Shown: positions 25,201-36,816, numbered from the stretch's first letter. The stretch: 64,000 nucleotides of DNA from Trebouxia sp. TZW2008 (GCA_002118135.1 BDIU01000121.1:62001-126000), one strand, 5' to 3'. A program made the numbers and translations. The notes: generated by a model from the letters alone, not told the origin.

Positions 25201-25870
25201 CAGTGTCCTGCTGCACAACTTGCAGGGACCTGCTGAACCGACTGCTCAGCCAATTTTGCCACCTCCCCCACCACCTGCTACTCCTAGACCAACACCTTCA
25301 CCAACTCCAGAGGCAACTACTGAGCCAGAAGCTGAGCCAACTACTGAGCCGGCTCCTGAGGAAACTGCTGAAGGTACTCCAGAGCCAACTGCTGAGCCAG
25401 GTGCTGAGCCAACTACTGAGCCAGCTCCTGAGGGGACTGCTGAAGCAACTCCAGAGCCGACTGCTGAGCCAGGTGCTGAGCCAACCACTGAGCCAGCTCC
25501 TGAGCAGACTGCTGAGCCAAGTCCTGAGGAAACTGCTGAGGCAACTCCAGAGCCAACAACAGAGCCGGGTACTGAGCCAATCACTGAGGCAACTCCAGAA
25601 CCAGTCACTGAGCCGGCTCCTGAGGAAACTGCTGAGGCAACTCCAGAGCCAACTTCTGAGCCAGGTACTGAGCCAATTACTGAGCCAAATCCAGAGCCCA
25701 TCACTGAGGCAAATCCAGAGCCAACTTCTGAGGCAACTCCAGGGGGAACTGCGGAGCCGGGTACTGAACCAATTGCTGAGCCAGAACTCCCAGGGCTTTC
25801 TGACCCTTTTGACAACATCATTCTTGTCCCCAATGGGCAGCAAAACAATGCAGAGCACGGGCCCTTGTGA
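19241..25870 (+). CDS. Secreted modular hydroxyproline-rich wall glycoprotein
   Basis: A predicted extracellular matrix protein of 1064 aa. Exons: 19241-19304, 19391-19552, 20334-21346, 21834-21904, 22445-22714, 22973-23233, 23553-23711, 24094-24381, 24640-24900, 25225-25870. All junctions are GT-AG and the sum is 3195 bases with one frame. Order: signal peptide (MIVANASKCLLTFWLVLVFQA); a Cys-rich domain (about 45-138, ending CPAPCCQQ); about 275 residues of SPPPP-type repeats, a known target of prolyl hydroxylation and arabinosylation in green algae; a domain of about 175 residues beginning ELVTNGGFETGDFTGF; a short PPP/TPEP linker; a second copy of that domain; and a C-terminal tail of AEPTPE/TEPAPE repeats. 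The NGGFETG opening suggests a galactose-binding-like or DUF642/CBM-type beta-sandwich, which is inference. Its architecture resembles pherophorin-type proteins, but I do not recognise the pherophorin fold. Confidence 0.85.
20521..21345 (+). repeat. SPPPP codon repeat
   Basis: Tandem 15-base units (TCACCACCACCACCC-like) encode SPPPP/PSPPPP blocks in exon 3 of the wall glycoprotein. They create the long Gly/Val-rich shadow frames on the other strand. Confidence 0.9.
21475..21760 (+). repeat. Decayed copy of the 5' edge of wall-protein exon 4
   Basis: Exon 4 starts at 21834 after CTTGCAG with ACCCCTGCCCCC. An older copy, CTTGCAGACCCATGCCCTG with CCTACAGTGACCCTCTCC further on, lies at 21664-21745. 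A fainter trace lies near 21475-21515. Confidence 0.55.
21935..22360 (+). repeat. Three decayed copies of the 3' edge of wall-protein exon 4
   Basis: The exon end (CCTGAGTCACCAGCCCCTCAA then gtaagtgcag) has downstream relatives near 21942, 22110 and 22320. They begin GTGAGTCA or ATGAGTCA and run to GAGgtatgtgcag, GAGgtaagtgtag and ATAGgtacagtg. Two keep good donors. Confidence 0.55.
23240..23430. repeat. Minisatellite of CACAATGC units in wall-protein intron 6
   Basis: Irregular tandem units built on GCACAATGC and TCCACAG lie just after exon 6. A related array lies in the equivalent intron of the duplicated block at 24925-25060. Confidence 0.7.
24925..25060. repeat. Minisatellite in wall-protein intron 9
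   Basis: This is the counterpart of the CACAATGC array at 23240-23430, in the same position after the duplicated exon but with a different unit order. Confidence 0.65.
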
Positions 25871-26448
25871 GATGATTTGATTCCATGCTCAAAATTGTGA
25901 CCATTGGCAAGCTTGCAAGAGAGCTTTCTGCAACTGACAGTGCTTTTCCTGGCTTTGGGTTTGTACGCAAAGTACACATGCTGCTATGATTAAAGATCTG
26001 CCATCACAGATTGCTTATGGCCATATATGTGTCCAGGCTGTCTTTGCAGTATCTGGCACAAGACTATTTGGTTGCAGACAAATGAGAGAGCTGTGTTGGT
26101 GCACAAAGGTGCTAGTCAAGGGTGAGAATTTCACGTGTCATGTCATGTGCATCACGCGCAAATGATGACATGTTGGGCGCACCATTTCTCAATTGACCGC
26201 AATCAGTTGTGGTCAATCATTTGCCAATTGAAGGACAAGGTAATTTGTTAGCAAATTCCAAACAGTACTGCTCTGCGGCAGAAGCTTCTGTGCTTACTTA
26301 AGTGCTGCCAAAGGCTCTTTCAGTTCAGTTAGAATAGACTATATGCGGCTCCAGCTGCACATGAGGTTCTTTCCCCATTGCAAGGGCAAACAAATTTGCT
26401 GTTGCCCTGCATACTTTTGGGGTTGCTTGTACAGATAACATTGTCATT
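25871..26448. other. 3' flank of the wall glycoprotein, no gene seen
   Basis: I see no conserved reading frame here. No TGTAA was found in the first few hundred bases after the stop. Confidence 0.5.
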
Positions 26449-27162
26449 TTACACAACAGGTTGTTGGCAATTTCTCAATTGAAGAGCACAGTTTACGCTA
26501 GGGATAAATTGGGGGGATTTTTTTCTGGTTTGTTTGCTTGTCCTGGTATGAGATCCACCTTTCAGAGTCGAGGTGCGCATTTGTTGGGGCTGATAGGGCT
26601 TGCGGACACAGTACAGTAGTTTGGACACAAGACTAAATGCACAATTTCCATCTGAATGCATGGCAACATAGTGCTTACTGTTTGAGCTATGCTTGCTGAA
26701 TGATGCACCTGTAACGACTTGTACATCCTCACCTGATTTCGAGTGCTCATCATGGGCCACACTCACAGTGTGTCGAATAAGACGAGATGGTGATGGTGGA
26801 CTAGAAATACACAAGGGATATGTTTGTTCACAAGCCTGCATCAGGCTGCATCTGGACCTTGCAATTCAGCGAGAGCCTGCTTGACTGCAAATACACAGTG
26901 CTGCAGCCCAGATTACAGCAAGCGCAGTTCACCTGGACCTGATTGCACAGACTGGCTATATATCGCAGGCGTCTGTCACCAGCAGACAGCCACAGCATGT
27001 GCAAAGATGCATCATTTGACTTGGCTGCTTTTGGAAGACACGAAGCGGCAACACCCCGACAACTCCCTGAAGCTGCATGCTGTTGACCATCAGCCGCATT
27101 TGTATCTGCCGCTCATGTGAGTCACTATTCCCGTCAAAGCGTGTGGAACTTGCATCCCACAT
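26449..27162 (-). CDS. Doubtful small gene, unrecognised product
   Basis: Two - strand stretches could be exons: about 27162-27000 (starting MWDASSTRFDGNSDSHE) and about 26870-26449 (containing SRLIRHTVSVAHDEHSKS and ending at a stop at 26449). I recognise no domain and could not fix the splice. The position, divergent from the transporter at 27473, is compatible with a small gene. It could equally be non-coding sequence with chance open frames. Confidence 0.22.
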
Positions 27163-27472
27163 TGTGACGGCCGAAAGATTGATGCACAGCGTGCCCCAAA
27201 GTCAAATGTTGAATTGCCTCAAGTCATGCATGTAAAAAGCTCAAGGCTTCTATCAGTCACAGATCAGTCATCCATTGCAACCAAGATGCACAGGCACGCA
27301 AGCAGCATGCTCGTTCTCTTGCCTCGCTGCGTGTCGAGCTATTCGCTCTATTGTTCCCCGATTGACCAAAGCCTGATGTACAGCAAGATTGCGGCGTCTT
27401 GAAAGGATGCAGTTGGCAATGTGTCACAGCTCAAAAAATTTGTGACACCCAGAACTCCGAGGAGCAAACTCC
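27163..27472. promoter_or_regulatory. Upstream region of the transporter
   Basis: This stretch of about 310 bases before the transporter start codon has no convincing reading frame. If the doubtful gene on the - strand is real, it is a shared divergent promoter. Confidence 0.3.
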
Positions 27473-30400
27473 ATGGCAAACAATCTGTCATCGCGTGTGA
27501 ATGCGGACAGGATGAGCGATTCGGGTGGAGAGCCGTCTTCCGAAGCAGAGGGTATGACCTATTGGACTATGAGTAGCTGAGCACATGCAGCCTTGCTTTC
27601 CATACCTGGTTGTATAACACCAACACACGCAGACAATTGACTTGACTGTCTCAAGGTAGAACAGCAACATTCTTGCGAGCGGTGCGGAAGGACCCACTTC
27701 TTTTCGCCATGCTCGTGGCCGTGATCATCGGTGTTGCCAGCGGCAGCGTGTTCCGGCAGTGGCAGCCGTCCTCTCGACAAGTTGAGCTTTTGGGTAAACA
27801 GCAGCGACGACATTGGCAGGCCTTAACATGTAGTCCATCAGCGCCACGAGCAAGGTCCGCGCAGGCTTGCTTGGGGAGCTCATGCTCCGTAGCCTGAAGA
27901 TGCTGGTGCTGCCCTTGGTGGCGGGCTGCATGGTAGCCTCTGTATGTGCCCTTGGAGAGGCAGGCAGCGGCATGGGGCGCATAGCATCATGGACTCTGGG
28001 GTCATTCTTGCTTACAAACTGTATAGCAGCTGCGCTTGGAGTTGCTCTGGCTGTAGTAGCTCTGCCAGGACACCAGCAGAATTCAGTTCTATCAGGTGAC
28101 CATAGCAAAATGAAATCAAGCACATCACCATCCTCATGCTCACCAATCCAAGCTGGCTAAAAAGCTGCTGCAACGCAGGTCCAAGAATGAGACCACTGTC
28201 AAGCACGTATCTTGCAGAGTCAGGTCTAGACTTGGCAAATGGGGGTATGTCTACACCCCTGTCCATACCTGCCAGCAATGGCGTGTTCAGGTAACATGAT
28301 CAATGGCGTGCCAATGTCTCATTACTGCTTACGCATCAATTGGCAGAAATTGGCATTTTAGAAGAGCCTTCACAATCTGATCTGAGGCTACATTTTGAGA
28401 CTGTGACACACATCACATTCTGGCATTGAGACCATGACACACCCACATTGCAGGCACTGGATTTGTTTCACTGGCAACTTTCTTCAAGACACATGGCAAC
28501 ATCAACTATCAGACTTGCTTTCAGGCAAAGTCAAGACCAGCCTGCACAGCCAAAACATGCCTCTGATGCCCTATTGAAGCTGCTGCGCGACCTGATCCCT
28601 GACAACATCGCTGCAGCAGCCGCAAACATGAACATCCTGGGCGTCATCTTCTTCTCAGTGTTCTTTGGGACAGCTTTGTCCCTGTTGCGTCATGATGAAG
28701 GCTGCAAGCAGATCATCAGTGGTGTTGAAGCTTTCAATAAAATCATCATTCAGATGGTGCGCCAGTTTCAGCTTGCTTCCTGTACTGTCATGCACTGTCA
28801 CATTATAGTAATAGTCATCATTACACTTACCAGCATATGTCACATTGTCAGCTTGCAACTGTCATCCTGATGTTGCTCATATCATTTGTCATAGTCACGC
28901 ATCATCTCACGTGTTGTGCCACATGCCATGACACCCTTCAGGTTGCTCGTGTCCTTCAACACATGTCACTTGTGTCTCTCATTCTGTTGAATACATTGTA
29001 ACCAAGCTGCTGCCATGGAACCAGAAGTCCACGTCGATTGGCTGACATTGGACAATGCAGACACTATGCATTGCAGCACCCCATGCTGTACTGAATGTTG
29101 TGCACATCCACAGCCAAGTATCCTTTGATCTTCATTGCACTAGGGCAGAAGCTCTCAAAATGCTGCTGTGTTGCCTCATGGCAAGGGCTGGAGGGGGGGG
29201 GGCAGGAGAGCTTTGTCTTTGTACTTTGCCTTTGTTTTGCTGAATCGCTGTAGACATGCCTGGTCTCAAAAATGATTCGCACAACCAGTTGCATATCCTT
29301 GACAATCAGACTGTTGCCTTCTGCTAGTATAATTGTCATGTCATTCTGTCACAATTTATCAATTGTTTGAACGCTGATGAACTCATCCAAAACTGTCAAT
29401 TCGCTGAAATTGTTTAGATGTTTGCTATTTATCAGGTCATCCACTGCAGGTGACGGCCATTATATACATATCTCCCCTGGGCATCGCCTCCCTCATAGCC
29501 GCCAGCATCTGCAAGACTGATGACCTGGCCAAAACCCTAGCCGCCCTGGGCAGCTTCTTCATGGTGTACATTGCTGGGCTGGCCCTGCTGTGCCTTGCCC
29601 TGTACCATAGCCTATTTTGGCTCCTGACCAGGAAAAGCCCCGCGCTGGTGTACAGGTGTTTTGGCCTTGCACTTTACCTTAGCCTATGTTTGCTATGTCG
29701 GCGCATGTCGGCTGACCAATCAAAGCCCCCTGCAAGTGTAGAGGCATCACGTGTGGTTTGCATGTAGCCTTGGCATTACGCACATTTGTCCATGGGTCAC
29801 TACAACGACTGCATGCATATGAGGCCGTAACTTGTCAATGCCTGCAGTGTGCTCTGTTGCAGCTAGCAAAGTTGTTAGTAGTAAGCTGCTGCTGCTGGCC
29901 ATGTGTCTTGTCTTGAATCAGAGCTGTGACACAACATCAGCAAATGCATTTGTCAAGCACTTGCATCACACGGCTTGCTTGCAGGGCGTACAGCACACAT
30001 AGCTGACGTGCTGCAAGCAGTCATCACGGTGATTGGCACAGACTCAGCATTGCCATGCTGCATGTGATCTGCTGGCATCAGCAACCTCACCAACAAATAG
30101 ATGCACTCAGTGACACGGCATACAGCACACAAGCTGATGTGCTGTAAGCAGTCATCACTGTGATTAGCACAGACTCAGCATTGCCACCCTGCATGTGATC
30201 TGCTTCACACCAGCAACCTCACCAGTAAACAAATGCACTCAGTGACGCAAACAACCATTTCATGTGGCTTGCTTGCTTGCTTGCTTGCTTGCAGCAGCAT
30301 ACAGTACACACAGCTGAGGTTGTCGTCAGCACCATTACTTACATTCATTGCAGTGAGGTTCTGTGACCCAGTTTGGCGTGTACAAAAGCAATTGAATGCC

Positions 30401-31952
30401 TCCAAACGCACAGCTGATATGCTGCAGGGCATTTGCGCAAGCACTTATCACTGTCTTTGGCACAGACTCCAGTATAGCAACGCTGCCCGTCACGCTGCGC
30501 TGTGCAGCCCAGCATGGAATCAGCGATGCTGTGGCACGTTTTGTGTTGCCACTTGGAGCCAATATCAACATGAATGGCACAGCGCTTTTTGAGGCTCTGA
30601 CAGTCATCTACATTGCACAGGTACATTTTTGCAGCCATTGGTTGCGCACAGGGTTATATTTCTGCAGCATTCGTACATCTGTCTGCTGAATAATCTACAT
30701 TGCACAGGCACCTCTATGCATGCATATGTTGCACATGAGGGTCCATGCTCTGTAGTAGTCACCAGCCACTCTCTGCACGCAATGGCTCACCCCTTACAAC
30801 AATCATCAGCCTTTCTATTGTTGTTCATTTGCATTGCACAGGGACGCCTGCACATCTTTGTGCCTGACACGCGGTGTCACACTCTGCAGCATCCATGATC
30901 CTTTCCGCTGCACACTGTGCTGTGCTTGCTAATTGTCATGATGTCAAGGAAGCCTTGCTACACATTTGCCAAAACCAACGCCACGCAGACAAACCATGAC
31001 AGCTTGTTGCCGTCAGGATCAAGGAACATCGCAATGTGTCGACATGACATCAGCAGGTCACGCCTGCTTTGAAACATAGCGTAGCTCAGCCAATTCTTAC
31101 CCAGTCCAACTGTGTACATTGCAGACCCACCATGTGACCCTCAACATGGCTCAGCTCATGATCATTTGGATGTGCGCGGTGTTAGCAGCCATCAGCGCTG
31201 CCGCCATTCCCTCAGCAGGACTAGTCACAATGGTCATGGTCATGCAGGTCAGCTGTATTTGCTGCTCAATCTAACTTCTGATCTATTTGTAGCATTGGCT
31301 GTTGCCATGATGCATCATCGCCCTCTTGCTCCTGTCACCATGCGCTTGCTTTCATTCTGTAACAGGTGCCATGCAGTTGTGTCATTGGGCTCTCCTGATG
31401 CACCTGCGTTTGATGTTTTATTGTAAGTGCCTAACTCAGAGTTTAGTATTGTGAGACAGGGCATTGATGTGAGCCTGATGCAACATGATTGCATGCCATT
31501 TCTGCTTGAAAGGCATCATGATGTGGATGCTATTGTCAGTGTCTGGTCACAGCCGCACAGACCTCCGCTCACGTTTGTGCATCCAGCTAGTACCGCGTCA
31601 TGCAGTAGTCGCTCGCGTCTGACTCCATGCTGTACTTGCATGCCAGTATGTAACAGTATGTGTGTCTGTTTTGTGCTATGAGGTGGCATGTGTGGACAAT
31701 GAGCAACGTGTGGCCTGAGACTATGCGTTCTTGTAGGCAGCGGACCTTGATGCATATCTAGAAGACATTGGCATTATATTTGCCCTGGACTGGTTGTTGG
31801 ACAGGTGCCGGTCTGTGCCCAATGTTCTAGGAGACTGTTTTGTTTGTGCTCTTGTTCAACATAAGACCACAAGCCTGGGCAGAGCGAGTTCAGCTGCTGA
31901 CAGTCACCTCCACGACACCCTGTTGGCCAATCATGTTATGCCTGCAGCGTGA
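27473..31952 (+). CDS. SLC1/EAAT-family dicarboxylate or amino-acid transporter
   Basis: A predicted Na+- or H+-coupled symporter of the DAACS/SLC1 family in a membrane, about 468 aa. Exons: 27473-27551, 27656-27793, 27865-28095, about 28536-28756 (start uncertain), 29450-29655, 30428-30620, 31125-31247, 31737-31952. Family landmarks are visible in order: [16 protein letters not shown] (TM2 region), [41 protein letters not shown] with the HP1-type serine-rich hairpin, [16 protein letters not shown] (the NMDGT motif with Asn for Asp), [12 protein letters not shown] (HP2), and [17 protein letters not shown] (TM8). The Asp and the second Arg in DRCR correspond to the pair that selects acidic substrates in EAAT1 (D476, R479), so glutamate/aspartate or dicarboxylates are likely substrates. 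Its length suits the family. The acceptor of exon 4 is the weak point of the model. Confidence 0.85.
29660..29705 (+). repeat. Copy of a transporter exon 5 segment just after its donor
   Basis: GCCTTGCCCTGTACCATAGC inside exon 5 (29591-29612) is echoed at 29668-29688 as GCCTTGCACTTTACCTTAGC directly after the donor at 29656. Confidence 0.5.
29985..30300 (+). repeat. Two decayed copies of the 5' edge of transporter exon 6
   Basis: Exon 6 encodes [17 protein letters not shown]. Upstream in the intron, copies at about 30001-30060 and 30131-30190, 130 bases apart, still read [14 protein letters not shown] and [14 protein letters not shown] before stops. A (CTTG)n tract lies at 30268-30293. Confidence 0.8.
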
Positions 31953-32579
31953 GCCACTGAGCAGAGCTCCTTGACAAGTGCAATTTGCAAGATGAAAATT
32001 TGTCTTCATACTTTCATCAGTGTTTCTGTGCATGCATTAAGATGGGCAGAACACAGTCAGCTGTCATTGGCACAGTTGGCTCAAGGTGTGCCTGACCTCT
32101 GCCATGCACTAAATTGTCTTTGACAAAAGAGATACTGTGACAGGTTGCTTGTCAAAAGCGTTTGCTGCTGCTGTTGTGATATGCACATGGAAGGCTCACC
32201 CAGTGGATGCTAATGCTTTGCACACTTATGAGTGCTCACTTGACTTGATCAGAGACTGACCAACAATGCTCGGCAGAAGTTTCATGTGCCAAGCATTCAA
32301 AGCTCATGAGCTGAGCTTGTATCAGCACAGGTATGTATGATCACAGCACGCAGCACGACACCCAGCACAATCCTTATCGGACGACCCGACATTGCCGCGG
32401 TTCGCTGTACAGCACGTGTGGCGCAACAGGCCAACAATATTTTTCGTCGATCTTGGCAAGGTGCAAGGACGCAATGAACCTCTGGCTGGTGTGTGACCTG
32501 GACTAAAGCATTCTCTCAGAGCCAGAGTGTTCCGGTGCTCTTCGCGGGTGCTCAGCTGCCCGCACCGTGCAAGCTCGAC
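31953..32579. other. Intergenic stretch between transporter and coiled-coil gene
   Basis: About 630 bases with no supported gene. It must hold the transporter 3' UTR and the promoter of the next gene. Open frames here are short and lack splice support. Confidence 0.5.
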
Positions 32580-35500
32580 ATGCTTCGGATCGCAGTGAAT
32601 GAAGCAAAAGCGAACGCTGCTACATGGGCCCCCTTGCAGTTCGACTCACGAAGCAAGCGAGTACGCACCTGCAGCTTACAGTCAGTGGACCCTCCCAGAT
32701 GTAGCAAAGGTCTTGCACACTATGCTACTTGCTGAAGAGCGGCTGATTTGTTGCACTTTCGCAGACGTCTGATGCTCCAGAGTCTCCTGCCGCCAAGAAA
32801 ACGAAGGCTGCTCAATCCACAGACACACAGTCTACAGCTATGCCGCAACATCTGCCCAGACCTGACACAACAGCTGCTGATACTTGCATAACGGGGCAGC
32901 CTGATGCAGCTGCATGCCAAGATGCTCCCCGTGCACCGCCTTTCAGCAGCAAAGTCCTTTCAGACGCTCACCGTGCTTCACCCCCACCCGTGGCAGACAC
33001 CCTTGACTGGGCTCCTCCAGACACTTTGGCAGCTGCACATCAGACAACAACACCCGGCGGCGATCATCCTGAAATGTTGGGCACAGCTCAGGCGCAGCCT
33101 CAGCCTGACAGTCTTTTGCTTCAGTTGGAACCAGAACTTGCCAGCGGCTGTAAAGAAAAATAGGACAGCAAGGCAGAGGGTTCTTTCAGCTTAGCTCAGC
33201 CCTCCGCAAGCATGGTTCATGCTGGTGGCAAAAGTTGCTTTGTTGGAAGTGACAGAGCCAGCTGTGACCGTCTGACAGGAGCTGCTGAGACAACAGAGAG
33301 ATCTGTGCCTCAGGTAAGCATCTGCTGCCTCAAAGACATGCTGTCATTGATTTGAAGTTTTGTTTTGACACCTGTGTCCGCGCAAATGGAAGGTAGGTAA
33401 TAGGTCTGCCTCAAGGTGTGCAGAGGATGGGCCAGCATTGCCGCTGGTTCTGACGAAGCTGTCATCCTGCCATAATAAAATAGTAGTTGGAACCATTTTC
33501 TGCACAAACGCTAGCTGTGTCTGACCCAGGACCTGTCTTGCGAGGTCAAGTTTGCTTGGACATCATGTTCAGGACTGCCATGAGAGTAAACTTAAACCAT
33601 CTGCTCGTCGTGAAGCTGCTATCCCAAGAGCATCATATCAGTTTGCTGCAGCAGTCACAATTGTTCTGTATGTTTGGACATGACTGCGAATCACCAAGTT
33701 GGCTAAGTGAATGAGTTGACAGTATTGACCTGCACTCATATTGCAATGCAACTCATGTACTTGAAGCCACCACAACGTGAAGCACTTGCTCCAGGTTTGT
33801 TGATGTCCCGTGACGTAAACTGCGACTGATCTACGCCTCAGCAAGTGAGCTGAGTGGAGTTGAGCAGATCTGAAGCTGTCTGCAGGTTGCTCCAGGTTGC
33901 ATATGCACCTTGTACACGGCAAAAACAGGTTGGGAGAATCTGCCTCATGTGGCGTGCACTGCAGCTCTGGCTACAAACGCTGTATCAACATTGTGTTGTC
34001 ACAGAGGATTTTGCCCACCTTTGTACAGAGATGACTGACAACCACTCAGTGCACACAGGGTTCAAGGCCTGAGTCAAGGATAGGAAGCCATGCCAATGCT
34101 GCTGCTGACAGAAATGCCATTACGCCAATCAACACTCCCAGCACACCAGCCAAAGCTGTTGCTGACAGAGTTGCCAGTACACCAGTCAACCAGCCAATCA
34201 CGTCAACCCTGCCCCCGACTGCGCAAGTAAGATACCTTGCCTTGACATTCTGTCATGCAGGCTTGCGCATCAACATTGGTCCTTTTGATTCTGCCATCAA
34301 CTTTGGATCTTTTTGATTTGTCTTGACACTGTGTCATGCACTGTTGCTTGTACAGCACACAAACGCCATTGTCTCTTCGAGTTGTTCTTAGTGTACCACT
34401 GAGGCGTGGTTCCAAGCACAGGGCAGCTGAAACTTACTGGATGTTGCATCATGTTGCACACTGTCATGCAGACCGTCAACACCTTTGTCTACCATATTGC
34501 ACACAATATACCTGCCACATGTGTCATGCAGCATGGTCTCTATACAAAACCAATGGCTGGACAACTTGCGTCAAGCACACGCAGCAGCTTGCTTTGTGTC
34601 ACAGCATCCAGTGCAAACCCCACGAGCACCTCACTTGCTACATATGCCATGCAAATGCACTGCAGATATGCATAAGCTTGCTGTTGCACTTGCTGTGCAT
34701 GCCACATAATTTGTGCACTGCTGATTCTGACAAGCTATTACAGGCGCTGGGCAGTGCACTGCCATTCCAACAAATACAACAGGTCCTAGAAGACTGTCAG
34801 CATGAGGCAGCATCTCTCAGATCGATACTAGCACGTAAGGAACGGGATCAGCCCTTCAAGCAGCTACAGCAGGACTTGGCAGATAGTCAGAACGAGGCAG
34901 CATCTCTCAGGTCAAGGCTGGAACGCCAGCAGCAGGAAATGGCAGACTGTCAGCGTGAGGCCGCCTCTCTCAGGTCAAGACTAGCACGTCAAGAGCAGGC
35001 TCAGCCTAACAGACAGCTACAGCAGGACTTGGCAGACAGTCAGAATGAAGCTGCGACTCTCAGGTTCAAACTAGCACATCAGGAACAGACTCAGACAGCA
35101 GTTAAACCAGCGTCTAATTACTTTTCTGCGTCAATTGCAAGCCTGACCAGTCAACTGCAAGACCAGCGGCAGCAGCAGTCAGATCTGCGCGCTCAACTCA
35201 CGAGATCCGAGCAGGACGCAGCAGCGGCAGCAACAACCGCTTCAGGCTTACGCGTTCTGCTGCGTCTTGTAATATTGCGCAGCTTGCAGCAGCAGCAAGG
35301 ATCTAATCAAGTGTGCCCTGAGTCAGCAGAGCAAAGCGTTGCACAGCATGCAGAGCAGCTGCTTGTTCTGGAGCAGGAAGTGAGTCAGGATGAGTCATCA
35401 GCAGCGCAGGCTGCAGCTGCTGTAGCAGCTCTCAAGCAGCAGCTGGAGCAGCATCAATCATCAAAGGCAGAGGCAGAAGCTACCATGGCAGCTCTCAGGC

Positions 35501-36816
35501 ATCAGCTGCAGCAGCATCAGTCACCAGCTGCAGGAGCAGAAGCTGCTGTGGCAGGTCTCAGGCATCAGCTGGAGCAGCATCAGTCATCAGCTGCAGAGGC
35601 GGAAGCTGCTGCAGCAGCCAATGTGCAAGATCTGGTAGATGAGCTAAACACGCTACACAACAATCATGCAGCCTCTGAGCAAAAGCTGCTGGAACAGATC
35701 AGTTCTTTGCAGTCTGAGCTCCACGAAAAAGTCAGCAGCAATACTCAGCTGCTTTTGCAACTCGGCCAGCATCAAACAGCAGCCAAGGCAAAAGCGCAGA
35801 AGTCGGCAAAGAGAACTGTCGAGTGCCGGCAAGCAGTCCAAGAGGCTGATTGTCTGGTTGTGAAGCTGACAGCACAATCAAAGCAGCTGCAGAGTGATCT
35901 TGAGGCCAAAACACAGGAGCATGCTAGGTCAGAGCAGTGGATGCAACAAGTGCTCAAGGAGTCAGAGGTTGTGCAACGTCGACTTGAGCATGAGCAACAA
36001 GCCGCTCAAAGCGCCAGCGCTACTGCCATGGCAAATGCCGCAAAGGCAGAGCAGATGGAAAGAGACATGTCTCAAATCCAGCAGGCTTGTGATGCCAAGT
36101 GTGCAACTGCTGAGCACCAAAGCCAGCAGATTATTGATGCCAGTGCAAAGGAACTGCAAGACTGCAAGCAGGACTTTGTGAGGCAGTGTGTGTGTCTAGG
36201 CCAACAAGCAGCGGCTGCAGACGCCGCTGCATCTGCTATCCAAGTCAAGCTACAGGAAAAGATCATTGCACTCAAGGCTGTTGTCAGAGACAAAGATGCT
36301 GATACTGCTGCTCTCAGTGATGTTGTCAAGGAGAAAGACGCCAATGCAGCTGTCACAGAAGCAAAGCTACAGGAAGAGATTGATGCACTCAAGGCTGTTG
36401 TCAGGGACAAAGGTGCTAGTCTTCAGCAGGCTGCTGTTCTCCAAGAGGCTCTCAGGCAGAAAGATGTCAATGCGACTGCTACCCAAGCAAACCTACAGGA
36501 AGAGATTGATGCACTCAAGGGTGTTGTTAGGGACAATGATGCTAGTCTCCAGCAGGCCGCTAGCAACATCATCGAGAGCAGCGTTGCTCTCCAACAGGCT
36601 CTCAGAGAGGAGAATGTCACTGCAGCTTCAATTCAAGCAAAGCTACAGGAAAAGATTGATATACTCAAGGTTGCTGCCAGGAACAGTGATGCTAATGCTG
36701 CTGCTCTTAGGGTCGTTGTCAGGGAAAAAGATGCTGTGATTGTTGCCCATTTGAATACTATTGAACAGAAGGAGAAGGCATATGAGGGTGCGCTGCATTT
36801 GCTGGGAGCAGGATGA
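32580..36816 (+). CDS. Long coiled-coil protein
   Basis: The function is not recognised. Model: 32580-32660, 32765-33149, 33195-33313, 34074-34226, 34744-36816, all in phase, about 936 aa. The N-terminal third is Pro/Ser/Ala-rich and probably disordered, with a basic patch (PAAKKTKAA) that could be a nuclear signal. The last exon encodes almost 690 residues of uninterrupted coiled coil with three repeat types: QQDLADSQNEAASLRSRL units, AALRHQLEQHQSSAAEAEA units, and four units opening LQEEIDALKAVVRDK. The start ATG follows a non-coding frame and is a choice, not proven; an extra small exon near 33512 is possible. It could be a structural centrosomal, flagellar, Golgi or nuclear-matrix protein. 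Confidence 0.65.
34776..36800 (+). repeat. Internal heptad-type repeats of the coiled-coil exon
   Basis: Three families of in-frame repeats occur: about 34780-35080 (DxQxEAASLR), about 35400-35610 (AALRHQLEQHQS) and about 36240-36740 (LQEEIDALKxVVRD, four units of roughly 120-150 bases). Confidence 0.75.

Larger units (their letters stand above)
22445..25330 (+). repeat. 1667-bp tandem duplication of wall-protein exons 5-7 as 8-10
   Basis: The domain exon starting near 22466 recurs at 24133 and the exon at 22973 recurs at 24640, both exactly 1667 bases apart. The linker exon at 23553 recurs at 25225 (1672 bases). The exons are nearly identical, while parts of the introns have diverged. The last copy carries an expanded TPEP tail. 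Confidence 0.9.

Noticed and set aside
25128..25880. 250-codon Gln/Leu/Ser-rich + frame overlapping the wall-protein tail
   Set aside because: It is an out-of-frame reading of the TPEP repeat. The 25225-25870 frame continues the spliced protein.
30001..30190. Extra exons of the transporter
   Set aside because: The copies read QAVITV but run into stops, and adding them would duplicate the hairpin. They are decayed copies.
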